In this document: positions 22,738-30,661 of the stretch, in pieces | Layout: the number at the start of each line of letters is the position of its first letter | Position numbering within the stretch: position 1 is the first letter of the stretch | Origin: a virus | DNA: 35,614 nt | Virus record (IMG/VR): IMGVR_UViG_3300033571_016909 | Coordinates: 1 to 35,614 of that record | Direction: 5' to 3' (one strand) | Program-made: the position numbers and the translations under genes | The notes under the pieces: model-generated | What the model was told of the DNA's origin: nothing | Seen by the model: the letters and a program-made list of their open reading frames with translations, nothing else | Databases searched by the model: none

Positions 22738-25450
22738 AATTAACTATAATATAGGCCTATGCGGTGAATATAGACTTACTGTTTTAGATAATAAAACTGT
22801 TGTAGGTGACACGGGATGGTGTAAGAATACTATTTTATCTGGAGGCTTGGAGTACCTCTCAACCGGTTCGATTCTTGGAGGGCTGAGCTATGTAGATTTT
22901 GGAACAAGTACCTTACATAGTGGTGAGTATAATCTCTCCGGGGTATTAATACCGAGTATTAATACAGAGCTAATTAATGTCTCAAGTAACAATATTCAAT
23001 ATTACTCTCTCAATAGCAGTACACAGGTTTATTACGCAACATTTAGTACAAAAAACGCTTCTAGTAGAACTGAGACCATAAACGAATTTTGCATAAAGAC
23101 ATCGAATCAGGTTGGATTTTCTAGAACCGTACTACCCACTCCAATAGACGTAAATATTGGTCAAAATATAAACTTTGAATATAGAGTAACAGTAGATTAT
23201 TCTAACGAACATCAGTCTAATATAGAATTCACCACCTATAATGGTAGTAGCTTTTATATACCTGTAACATCTAAATCTTACAATCTACCGAACTTTGATA
23301 ATGATATTGCTAGTGTGGGTAAACTCATTGACTCGTACCCACTCTATTTGTTACAAAATAATGAAGAACTACCAAGTTTTGGTAGTAATTATCCACAGGA
23401 GAGAGTTTATGGTGTAAACGATTCTCAAACCCAGTCAATATTCTACCCATCTGTCGTATACAGCTCATTAGACGCTGCGACAAAAAGCTATACTGTAATT
23501 ACAGAATACAATAATTTATCTGCTCCATTAGATTCTGGTATCTTTAATAACATTAATACAGCTCTTTTAACTTATAAAGATTCAGGATTCTATGCTTCAA
23601 GATTTGGATTTCCTTTAGCTTTATATAACACGTCTCTTTACGCTAATAACACCTCTGTTAATAGTAGTAATTTAATGTCGCTGTACTATAAGTATACTTG
23701 GAGTGAAACTCTTTCTTCTACGTTTACCACGCCTATTACATTTACACTCTCTGCTCCGCAACTAATTGAATGCAATATTAATCAATTTGTTGATTTATAT
23801 CCTAATAGCTTTATCACCTTATATAGTAACAGCTTTACCACCACGACTACTAACGGTAACACTACCAGAATAAGAGTTAATCTACTCGGAACTAATGTAT
23901 TTGAAGCTATAGACTTTAATTATTTTACACCGCAAGTTAATAAGGATGTATTTGAGTTTGGACCTAGTCCCTATAGAGTGGTAGTATATGATAGTAATAG
24001 TGAGGTACTTAGAGATACGGGGTATGTCTTTCCAAACATTAACCAAGAGTGGAACTATAACAACACTTCTACTACATCGTTAAACTACTACAACACCCAG
24101 CTCTTAGCGCTAGCTAATCAAAGTATAACTGGAGCTACCTCTGGAACTACTACTCTAACTAATTTATCAGTATACCCGGGGAGTAACTATATTGATGTTG
24201 TTATTAACTCACCCTTTATAGGAACTTCTTGGGAGCTCATTCTCAATACTATAAGACCAGTAGCGATAGTGGAGCCGATTCCCACTCCACCTGAACCTCC
24301 GGTAATACCGTGCAATGAGATCACAACATCTGGAGGTATGGGTGTAACAGAAGAAATATTAGCACTATCTCCTGAAGGAGGTATAGTAATAATTGACTTT
24401 AATTCGCAAAGCGTACCGGATAAATTAGAGCTAATACATAATGGCACTAAGGTAGCAACTTCAGGAATGACTACGCCAAATAGCGGACCATTCGATAATG
24501 TGTATGGTAGTCCTACCGTGCCGACAGAAGCACAGACTTATGCCGTAGATCAGTTTATAGGAGCTGCTAAGGGAGCTATACCCACAAGAGATGAAGAATT
24601 CTTTATCGAGACTAGTATAACTGACGTAACTAGAGTTTATCAACAGCTAATATGGTGGACTTACACTCCAGAAAACTACACTACCTCCAGTACCTTAACG
24701 GCAAGGGTAACAGGTCCGAGCGGAACCGCTTGGAATTTTGCGAGACGCTGTACCGATCAGATACCGACACCAGCGCCTCCAAGTAGTGAAGTTATTTACG
24801 CAACGTTTAATAACCAAAATAATATTATCACTGATGACGGTACAATCAAACCGTCTGTAATAAAGCCTTCTATCTACGGTTTAAATATTATAAGCGTAGA
24901 TAACGGTACATTTAGATCATCTGTAGTATCGTCTAATTTCTACGGTTTAAATAATATAAGCGTAGATAACGGTACATTTAGATCATCTGTAATATCACCT
25001 AATTTCTACGGTTTAAATAATATAAGCGTAGAAAATGGATCGTTTATTCCATCTGTTATATCATCTGATTTCTACGGATTAAATTACGTAAGCATAGACG
25101 ACGGATCATTTACATCACCCTTGCTGTTACCTAATTTCTATGGACTTAATGATATAAGTATAAATGATGGGTCGTTTATATCGTCTGTAATATCACCTAA
25201 TTTCTATGGACTTAATGATATAAGTATAAATGATGGAGTCTTTAGATCGTCTGTAATATCATCTAATTTCTATGGACTTAATGATATAAGTATAAATGAT
25301 GGAGTCTTTAGATCGTCTGTAATATCACCTAATTTCTATGGACTTAATAATATAAGTATAAATGATGGAATCTTTAGATCGTCTGTAATATCACCTAATT
25401 TCTATGGACTTAATAATATAAGTATAAATGATGGAATCTTTACCCCATAA
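22730..25450 (+). CDS. Large tail fibre with nine C-terminal 22-residue repeats
   Basis: 906 residues. The N terminus (YRLTVLDNKTVVGDTGWCKN, then GGLEYLS) follows a common tail-protein opening. A Pro-rich linker (EPIPTPPEPPVIPC, about 519-532) leads to a beta domain at about 535-680. Residues 708-905 are nine tandem 22-residue repeats of the form SSVISPNFYGLNDISINDGV plus two residues, then a Pro and the stop. The last four copies are nearly identical in DNA, so the array is recently expanded and probably length-variable. Such repeats usually build a beta-helical or beta-roll shaft. Third gene of the operon from 21514. Confidence 0.7.
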   Translation: MSEINYNIGLCGEYRLTVLDNKTVVGDTGWCKNTILSGGLEYLSTGSILGGLSYVDFGTSTLHSGEYNLSGVLIPSINTELINVSSNNIQYYSLNSSTQVYYATFSTKNASSRTETINEFCIKTSNQVGFSRTVLPTPIDVNIGQNINFEYRVTVDYSNEHQSNIEFTTYNGSSFYIPVTSKSYNLPNFDNDIASVGKLIDSYPLYLLQNNEELPSFGSNYPQERVYGVNDSQTQSIFYPSVVYSSLDAATKSYTVITEYNNLSAPLDSGIFNNINTALLTYKDSGFYASRFGFPLALYNTSLYANNTSVNSSNLMSLYYKYTWSETLSSTFTTPITFTLSAPQLIECNINQFVDLYPNSFITLYSNSFTTTTTNGNTTRIRVNLLGTNVFEAIDFNYFTPQVNKDVFEFGPSPYRVVVYDSNSEVLRDTGYVFPNINQEWNYNNTSTTSLNYYNTQLLALANQSITGATSGTTTLTNLSVYPGSNYIDVVINSPFIGTSWELILNTIRPVAIVEPIPTPPEPPVIPCNEITTSGGMGVTEEILALSPEGGIVIIDFNSQSVPDKLELIHNGTKVATSGMTTPNSGPFDNVYGSPTVPTEAQTYAVDQFIGAAKGAIPTRDEEFFIETSITDVTRVYQQLIWWTYTPENYTTSSTLTARVTGPSGTAWNFARRCTDQIPTPAPPSSEVIYATFNNQNNIITDDGTIKPSVIKPSIYGLNIISVDNGTFRSSVVSSNFYGLNNISVDNGTFRSSVISPNFYGLNNISVENGSFIPSVISSDFYGLNYVSIDDGSFTSPLLLPNFYGLNDISINDGSFISSVISPNFYGLNDISINDGVFRSSVISSNFYGLNDISINDGVFRSSVISPNFYGLNNISINDGIFRSSVISPNFYGLNNISINDGIFTP
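24851..25444 (+). repeat. Nine tandem 66-bp repeats in fibre gene
   Basis: Nine in-frame 66-bp units (9 x 66 = 594 bp). Units 1-5 are diverged. Units 6-9 (25181-25444) differ at only a few positions. Each encodes a 22-residue repeat with the core FYGLN and ISINDG. Confidence 0.9.
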
Positions 25451-25502
25451 CCTAATGTACCTTTTTTTAATATTTTTAAACATAGGAAAAATAACTCTCT
25501 AT

Positions 25503-25510
25503 AATAAATA
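25503..25510 (+). promoter_or_regulatory. T4-type late promoter box AATAAATA
   Basis: AATAAATA ending 5 nt (aagat) before the ATG at 25516, in the 65-bp gap after the repeat fibre. The rest of that gap is AT-rich with a run of seven T but no clear stem. Confidence 0.75.
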
Positions 25511-25515
25511 AAGAT

Positions 25516-26364
25516 ATGGCAACACCTATAGGTTATACACTTGGAGCTTTATTATGTGGTAGTATACCAGATCTATCAACAGCGGCTATTAGATCTATTA
25601 TTACATCAGATTCTGATACTTATAATAATTATTTCTTATCTAATATTACATCGAGTTCGAATAACTTTACCAGTTCTATATATAACACTCAACTAATAAG
25701 AGATACTGGTTCTACATTTTCTTCTTCTAGCGGAGTATATCTCTCTGCATCACCCACGCTGTTCAGTAATATAACCTCTACTTATTATGATGGTAACAAT
25801 ACTTTTTACATATACAATTACGTCGATACAGGTAATCCAAGTACAAGTAATATAATATCATATCAAGCTGTTTATTCTACAACTGTCCAAGGACCTACTA
25901 CCTATAGAATAAACAACGATAAAATAGCATTCTTTACAGACACGGCTGATAATACTAAATTTACTTATAGGTACTTTAATGAGGTATTAATGGAGGATCT
26001 TGTAGGTAGTTTGCAATATGGTACCGTAGGAGTCGCACTACTATCAACTTCATATACACGAGATATTAATCACACGCTATATACAGATATTTCCGCTCAT
26101 ATAATAGCAGAAGGCTCAACAACAACCTATGTTACGAACGATTCAACTACAGCTTCTCTTAAGACCCTCAGCTCATTTACTCCTCTACTAGCAACTACAA
26201 CAGGCTCAGGTGGTAGTGTAGTATTTTACACATCTCCTAGCGCACCAGCTGCTAGCAGAGTATTGATATCTGCTCTTAGCGGAACGCAAATAAATTACAA
26301 TACCACGGCTGCTGAGCTTGTATATTTTAGAGCGTATCAAAATACTATAATGTATATTCAATAA
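25516..26364 (+). CDS. Hypothetical tail/virion protein (282 aa)
   Basis: 282 residues beginning MATPIGYTLGALLCGSIPDL. Ser/Thr/Tyr/Asn-rich beta-type sequence like the other tail proteins here, with no signal peptide. A Gly-Ser segment (TTTGSGGSVVFYTSPSAPAA) precedes the C-terminal strands. It is monocistronic with its own late box and the last plus-strand gene of the adhesin array, meeting the minus-strand genes head-on. Probably a virion protein by context; no domain recognised. Confidence 0.6.
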   Translation: MATPIGYTLGALLCGSIPDLSTAAIRSIITSDSDTYNNYFLSNITSSSNNFTSSIYNTQLIRDTGSTFSSSSGVYLSASPTLFSNITSTYYDGNNTFYIYNYVDTGNPSTSNIISYQAVYSTTVQGPTTYRINNDKIAFFTDTADNTKFTYRYFNEVLMEDLVGSLQYGTVGVALLSTSYTRDINHTLYTDISAHIIAEGSTTTYVTNDSTTASLKTLSSFTPLLATTTGSGGSVVFYTSPSAPAASRVLISALSGTQINYNTTAAELVYFRAYQNTIMYIQ

Positions 26365-26378
26365 ACAATTTAATTGTT
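26364..26378. terminator. Weak AT-rich palindrome between convergent genes
   Basis: AACAATT and AATTGTT around a T, in the 27-bp gap between convergent stop codons. As RNA it gives only a 6-bp AT stem. It could be a poor bidirectional terminator. Confidence 0.25.
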
Positions 26379-26391
26379 AGATTGATAGTAC

Positions 26392-26634
26392 TTAGATTCT
26401 TCCTAGCGCTGCCTCAACAGTGAGATCGTGCTTCATGGAGTGAAATCTCTCTTCAAGATATTTTTGAAATGCAAGAGGCTTAATCCAGTCGTCTGTATCC
26501 ATACTTTCGCCGAGTTCTTCGTATTTTTTTGATACTTGCTCAACTCCTTCAATAAGACAAGCCCATCTTGCAAGCTCGTCAATGTCCATCTCTTTTACTG
26601 TTCCGTTTTTTAGTTCGAATTTGAATTTCTTCAT
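26392..26634 (-). CDS. Small hypothetical protein (80 aa)
   Basis: 80 residues, charged and mostly helical (MKKFKFELKNGTVKEMDIDE, then FQKYLEERFHSMKHDLTVEA). The first 20 residues look like two beta strands. The start overlaps the upstream stop (ATGA), so it is the third gene of a three-gene late operon from 27391. No transmembrane segment, no known family. It could be an assembly or chaperone-like factor; this is speculation from size and context. Confidence 0.55.
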   Translation of the reverse strand: MKKFKFELKNGTVKEMDIDELARWACLIEGVEQVSKKYEELGESMDTDDWIKPLAFQKYLEERFHSMKHDLTVEAALGRI

Positions 26635-27047
26635 ACCTTATTATCAGAGAGTTCCTTTTCCCTAAGTTGATTGAAAATATTCTCAATATTCATTGGTTCA
26701 GTCAATAGAACTGTATCGTAATTTAATTCAACCTTAAATCTACTACCACACTTATCGCAAAGAAAGGAATTATCTACATTAAAAAAAACTGGAGAAGTAA
26801 ATGTATTCTTACCGCATGGGCATGATACAGGTATTGTTTGAAGTTCTATAATATCAGAGCTAATGTCTGGAGCTGCTGCTGCAGCAATACTATCTCTTCT
26901 AAGAGAGAGAAAATAAAATCCAAGAAACTGTATAATAACAGACCCTACCAAACCCTGCCAAAAACCGATAATATCCTTTAAGACAAATCCTACCCCTACG
27001 CTTATTAATAGCGTTATACCTAGCGAAACTCCTAGTGTTTTTAACAT
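26631..27047 (-). CDS. Two-helix membrane protein with cytoplasmic zinc ribbon
   Basis: 138 residues from the ATG at 27047. A TTG at 27065 that overlaps the upstream stop would add six residues and cannot be excluded. Residues about 4-24 (LGVSLGITLLISVGVGFVL) and 29-48 (FWQGLVGSVIIQFLGFYFLS) are two hydrophobic helices followed by positive charges (LRRD). Then CPCGKNTF and FLCDKCGSRFKV, about 25 residues apart, form a Cys4 zinc ribbon. It is probably an inner-membrane protein facing the cytoplasm. Membrane proteins of unknown role are unusual among late virion genes. Lysis control, superinfection exclusion or a head-assembly initiation site are possible but unsupported. Confidence 0.55.
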   Translation of the reverse strand: MLKTLGVSLGITLLISVGVGFVLKDIIGFWQGLVGSVIIQFLGFYFLSLRRDSIAAAAAPDISSDIIELQTIPVSCPCGKNTFTSPVFFNVDNSFLCDKCGSRFKVELNYDTVLLTEPMNIENIFNQLREKELSDNKV

Positions 27048-27061
27048 AAAGATATTATATA

Positions 27062-27391
27062 TCAAATATACAATTTATCAATAGAATTAGATAAATCCAT
27101 AGTTATTTTCTGACCTATCTCATCTATAATTTGTAGCACCTCTTCAATATCCTCTTTTTTCGCGCTTGGTTCCTTTTCTGTTTGAATAGCTATATGTTTA
27201 ACCTCCATTAAGTTAATATACATCTGACTTATATACTCCTTCAAGGATTCTGCAGTGTGAGGTAATATTTTAGATGATTTTTGCGCTTCCTCGTCCTTTT
27301 GTTGCGCCTTAACTTGATTCTGTACGTTCATATTTAAGTTAGGTGCTGCGTTAGTAGAGTATGTACTGTATGGATTAGTTGCACTATTCAT
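27062..27391 (-). CDS. Hypothetical protein with Asn/Gln-rich N terminus (109 aa)
   Basis: 109 residues. The first 40 are Asn/Ala/Gln-rich and probably disordered (MNSATNPYSTYSTNAAPNLN). The rest is helical and acidic, with a probable coiled coil (EEVLQIIDEIGQKITMDLSN). The start is fixed by a CATAAATA box 6 nt upstream. It leads a three-gene late operon and is divergent from the 27425 gene, with only 33 bp between the two starts. Family not recognised. Confidence 0.6.
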   Translation of the reverse strand: MNSATNPYSTYSTNAAPNLNMNVQNQVKAQQKDEEAQKSSKILPHTAESLKEYISQMYINLMEVKHIAIQTEKEPSAKKEDIEEVLQIIDEIGQKITMDLSNSIDKLYI

Positions 27392-27397
27392 TATAAA

Positions 27398-27405
27398 TAT
27401 TTATG
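27398..27405 (-). promoter_or_regulatory. T4-type late promoter box CATAAATA
   Basis: Minus-strand CATAAATA ending 6 nt (tttata) before the ATG at 27391. It is back to back with the plus-strand box at 27412-27419. Confidence 0.75.
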
Positions 27406-27411
27406 CAGTTG

Positions 27412-27419
27412 AATAAATA
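27412..27419 (+). promoter_or_regulatory. T4-type late promoter box AATAAATA
   Basis: AATAAATA ending 5 nt (aatgt) before the ATG at 27425. An out-of-frame ATG at 27421 lies closer and is not used by any long frame. Confidence 0.75.
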
Positions 27420-27424
27420 AATGT

Positions 27425-27859
27425 ATGAGTAAGTTTGAAAATAGATTCTTTAAAGTACTAAACGAGCAGGACAAAGAGAAAGCGGCTATGCTTGCTACTT
27501 TAGATAAAGATACAAATCCAGATGAATTTGATGTTGACCCTACTCCATCTGCAGATACTGCAGCTGCTGATCTAACTGTACAAGCTGCAAAAATAAAGTC
27601 AGCGCAGTCACAGGCCATGGCACAAGAACTTAGTGGATGGGTTGAAGAGTGTGATAAGTTCTTAGAGTTTCTTAACGGTACTAGTGGTGAGTCAATACAG
27701 ACCAAATTAGCAAATGCTGAGCCAGACACTATCTTTGATAGAATGAAGCAATCAGAGCAACGTAAAATTGCTCGGGTAGCAACAGAACTCGCTGCATTAA
27801 CAGAATCATTTAGAGGTTATATATCACAGACTGAGAATCCTGCTTTCAAATACGTATGA
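27425..27859 (+). CDS. Candidate prohead-internal/scaffold-associated protein
   Basis: 144 residues. It opens MSKFENRFFKVLNEQDKEKA: an amphipathic segment ending LNE, a match to the (I/L)xE prohead-protease consensus and similar to the motifs of the small basic proteins at 1036-1896. The middle (about 35-80) is Ala/Asp-rich and helical, and the rest is helical with no Cys. Overall it resembles T4-like core or internal head proteins in style, but I cannot match it to gp67, gp68 or an IP. Late box 5 nt upstream. The homing endonuclease gene lies directly downstream. Confidence 0.55.
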   Translation: MSKFENRFFKVLNEQDKEKAAMLATLDKDTNPDEFDVDPTPSADTAAADLTVQAAKIKSAQSQAMAQELSGWVEECDKFLEFLNGTSGESIQTKLANAEPDTIFDRMKQSEQRKIARVATELAALTESFRGYISQTENPAFKYV

Positions 27860-27877
27860 CTCTAACCATACTGGTTG

Positions 27878-27885
27878 ACTAAATA
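27878..27885 (+). promoter_or_regulatory. Degenerate late promoter box ACTAAATA
   Basis: ACTAAATA ending 5 nt (ctagt) before the ATG at 27891. It departs from the consensus at the first two positions but keeps the spacing. Confidence 0.45.
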
Positions 27886-27890
27886 CTAGT

Positions 27891-28727
27891 ATGGTAATAC
27901 AGATATCTAAATATATTGATACTAAAACTGCAGAGAAAATAATAAGGGATTATAATAACCATTTAACAATTAGGTCAATTTCTAAAAAATACAATATTAA
28001 GTATAACAGAGTAAACAAGATTTTAATAGATAATAATATTGTTAAAAGATCAGTTTCGGAAAATAATAAGCTTTCTGACTATAAAAAAAACTGCAAGTCT
28101 CACTTTCTGGATAAAAATTTAGAAGTTTGTGAAAAGCTAAAGTTTCTATATAAAGAGGGAACACCTTTGAAGGAATTAGGTGAGCTTTTCAATGTATCTC
28201 ACGTAACTATTAAAAATTGGCTAATTAAACTAGGAGTTGAACTTAGAACAATTAAGGAATCTAACGGTCTTGTATCTACAAAAAAAAGAAAGTTAGATAG
28301 CATGCGTAATAAATACGGTGTAGATAATCCGATGCAATTATTAGACGTGCATTTAAAGGCACAAAAAAGCGGTTATAAACTTAAAACAGTTTATATCGCG
28401 GATCGTCTGTTTACAGTTCAGGGATACGAACCTCAAGCGATTGAATATCTAGTAAGTAAAGGTATTCTTGTTGACAAAATAAAAACAGGTTTAGATGTAC
28501 CTGTTATACCCTATGTATATAAGAATAAAAATAAGAAATATTTTCCTGATTTTTTTATTAGTGAAAATAATATAATATATGAAGTTAAAAGTTTATACAC
28601 ATATACAATTAATAAAAAAATTAACAAGCTCAAAGCTGAAGCAACTGCTGCAGCAGGTTATAAACATATAACGCTCATATTTGATAACAATGGTAAAGAC
28701 TTAGTAAATTCAATTATTACTACCTGA
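27891..28727 (+). CDS. Free-standing homing endonuclease, PD-(D/E)xK type
   Basis: 278 residues. Two helix-turn-helix-like segments (about 15-48, SISKKYNIKYNRVNKIL; and 85-116, LKELGELFNVSHVTIKNWLI) precede KYGVDNPMQ, a motif common in phage homing endonucleases. The catalytic domain follows: VQGYEPQAIEYL (about 176-187), KYFPDFFISENNIIYEVKS (about 216-234) and a Lys/Ala helix. P219-D220 and E231-x-K233 form the PD...ExK pair, as in Vsr-like phage endonucleases. It is Lys/Asn-rich and unlike its neighbours, consistent with a mobile gene. It sits between a late gene and the primase and probably cuts genomes lacking it at this junction. Confidence 0.8.
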   Translation: MVIQISKYIDTKTAEKIIRDYNNHLTIRSISKKYNIKYNRVNKILIDNNIVKRSVSENNKLSDYKKNCKSHFLDKNLEVCEKLKFLYKEGTPLKELGELFNVSHVTIKNWLIKLGVELRTIKESNGLVSTKKRKLDSMRNKYGVDNPMQLLDVHLKAQKSGYKLKTVYIADRLFTVQGYEPQAIEYLVSKGILVDKIKTGLDVPVIPYVYKNKNKKYFPDFFISENNIIYEVKSLYTYTINKKINKLKAEATAAAGYKHITLIFDNNGKDLVNSIITT

Positions 28728-28742
28728 CGTTCACATATCTTT

Positions 28743-29792
28743 TTAATTAGATCTATACTTCTTTATTTCAGCAAGTCTAAAAATTCCTTCGAGTCCTTCG
28801 AAGGAATTTTTTTGTATAAACTCGTGCGTTACCTCATTAATTTTACACGCTATACAAATATCGTTAAAGTCTTTAAACCGCTTACCGAATTTCTCAGGCC
28901 ATATAAACACTTTTTCGCCGTTTTGTAATAATATCTCTGATTTGCTTAGTGATGCATCATCTATCCACTGACTATCTAGTACCCATATTTTATCATACCA
29001 CCTTAGAACAGTATCGACTTGCTGCTGCTGCCTCTTAGTAAATGTGGCTGTACCTTTATCCGTGATGCCAGCTACAGCTACACTATTTTTAGTAAAGAAA
29101 GCATTGAGAGGACCTTCGAAGATAAAAACACTCTTATAGCTGTTATCTATTTTATCTATATTAAATAAGGTCTTCTCAGCACCTATTCTAGATATATACT
29201 TAGGCTTCATTTTATTATCGCCCGGTATAACAGTTCTAGACTGGTAGAACTCAATATCTTTATTTTCATTAATAAAAGGTATAACAAGCCTATTCTTATG
29301 CACTCTATCTACAAGCGATACATATAAAGAATCAGGCTTATTAACAGCTGTGTCTAGTCTTCGTTCTTTAATTAACTTAGCACATGCACCTACTATTGGA
29401 TTATCTTTGTAGAACTTAACTTGAGTTGCATCGCAAAGGTTTATTGAATCTTTAGGAAGTGTCTCAGTCTTTATTTTTACAACCTCTTGTTCTGAGACTT
29501 CTATCGTGTCTTGATCGTCTACATACTGCTTTATTTCTTCAATAATTTCTACATCTGTCTTACCCGATACCTCTTTTATCCATTTTATGGGCTTACTCGA
29601 CCATCCGCAGTTATGACAGAAGATGTTATCATTTTTAGGTATATAGTAACATCTACGCTTCCTACCCAAGGAGCCACCCTCTCTACAAATACAACAACCA
29701 CCTTGATAGGTGCTATTAAATTTATTAAATCTAGGTTGATATATATACTGAAAGAATTTACTCACAGTATATTCCTCTGGAATACTTATCAT
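28743..29792 (-). CDS. 61: DNA primase gp61
   Basis: 349 residues (T4 gp61 is 342). N-terminal zinc-binding region with Cys at 33, 34, 36 and 48 and the pair C59/C62 (FCHNCGW). A TOPRIM-like core follows, with FIFEGPLNAFF (conserved Glu) and WVLDSQWIDDASLS (acidic metal ligands). Gp61 makes RNA primers for Okazaki fragments on the gp41 helicase. It overlaps RNase H by 4 bases and is the last gene of the gp32-led operon. A strong stem-loop lies within its last codons. The phrase FEGLEGIF near the C terminus is encoded by that stem. Confidence 0.9.
   Translation of the reverse strand: MISIPEEYTVSKFFQYIYQPRFNKFNSTYQGGCCICREGGSLGRKRRCYYIPKNDNIFCHNCGWSSKPIKWIKEVSGKTDVEIIEEIKQYVDDQDTIEVSEQEVVKIKTETLPKDSINLCDATQVKFYKDNPIVGACAKLIKERRLDTAVNKPDSLYVSLVDRVHKNRLVIPFINENKDIEFYQSRTVIPGDNKMKPKYISRIGAEKTLFNIDKIDNSYKSVFIFEGPLNAFFTKNSVAVAGITDKGTATFTKRQQQQVDTVLRWYDKIWVLDSQWIDDASLSKSEILLQNGEKVFIWPEKFGKRFKDFNDICIACKINEVTHEFIQKNSFEGLEGIFRLAEIKKYRSN
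28779..28813. terminator. Strong bidirectional stem-loop terminator inside primase 3' end
   Basis: Perfect 12-bp inverted repeat, AAATTCCTTCGA (28781-28792) and TCGAAGGAATTT (28798-28809), with loop GTCCT. It extends to 14 bp with flanking A/T. On the plus strand seven T end the stem; on the minus strand five T do. It should stop plus-strand transcripts from the endonuclease side about 80 nt after that gene's stop. On the minus strand it would cut before the primase stop codon. Confidence 0.8.
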
Positions 29793-30661
29793 GCAAAAAG
29801 AGATTGTAGCTTACCTTTAAGAAAAAACAACGAATACCACGATTCCTTTTTCTTTAGTATAGAGTTAAAATCGCGGAGTTTACACTCTTCTTGAAAATCT
29901 CCCCAATTATTTAATACTTCAACACTAAGCTGGTCTTCGTAATATTTAATTTCATCGAGATTTTTTTCAAACGCGTCTAATCTAAAAAGCGAAAGATTAC
30001 GATCATATATATTTTTTTCCTCTTCTGACATTACAATCTCACCTTTAAGCCACTTAGTAATTTTAGCCTTACCGAATTTAGGAATACCTGCTACGTTATC
30101 AGATCTATCTCCGGTGATGCATTTAACTTGTAGCCACTCCATCGTATCCTTTAAGCCGGTTCGCTCTTCGAAGTTCTTATCTGTATATTCTAACTTACGA
30201 ATAGGGTCATATAAAGTAATATTAGCGTCAACTAGCTGAATAAAATCTTTATCTACAGATACTATTATTTTTTGACCAGTAGTACGCTTACATATATAAG
30301 CTACAATATCATCAGCTTCGAGTTGACGAGGAAAGATAGAAGGAATACCTAAATAACGCAACATTTCTTTTATTGCGTTATTGTTTTGATGCGGTGCAGT
30401 ATCACCGGACCTGTTACTCTTATAGTTTTCGTATTCTGTCTTTCTCTCGTTTACTTGATACTCAGGTTTTTCATCCCATACAAAAATAGTCTTATCAGGA
30501 TTAAATTTTGTAACATAAGAGAATACAGCATTAAGAGTAAAGTAGATATGAAAATTATTAATCTGCTCAGGTGTATTTGTATTAGTTCGTTGCGACTGAG
30601 TCTTCGCTGTCCAATACGTCCGATGTATCAGATTGTTTCCGTCTATGATTAATTTTTTCAT
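29789..30661 (-). CDS. rnh: RNase H / 5'-3' exonuclease (FEN-like)
   Basis: 290 residues (T4 Rnh about 305). The acidic metal-site series of the FEN/PIN family is present: LIIDGNNLIHR at the N terminus, FVWDEKPEY (about 81), EADDIVAY (about 122), IVSVDKDFIQL (about 138) and the helix-hairpin-helix GDRSDNVAGIPKFG (about 193). In T4 this enzyme removes RNA primers and some adjacent DNA from lagging-strand fragments, stimulated by gp32. The start MKKLIIDG is natural for the family. It lies 80 nt inside the 3' end of the preceding gene in another frame. Overlaps the primase by 4 bases. Confidence 0.9.
   Translation of the reverse strand: MKKLIIDGNNLIHRTYWTAKTQSQRTNTNTPEQINNFHIYFTLNAVFSYVTKFNPDKTIFVWDEKPEYQVNERKTEYENYKSNRSGDTAPHQNNNAIKEMLRYLGIPSIFPRQLEADDIVAYICKRTTGQKIIVSVDKDFIQLVDANITLYDPIRKLEYTDKNFEERTGLKDTMEWLQVKCITGDRSDNVAGIPKFGKAKITKWLKGEIVMSEEEKNIYDRNLSLFRLDAFEKNLDEIKYYEDQLSVEVLNNWGDFQEECKLRDFNSILKKKESWYSLFFLKGKLQSLFA

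Noticed and set aside
25451-25502. Terminator after the repeat fibre (run of seven T)
   Set aside because: No stem of more than a few bases precedes the T run.
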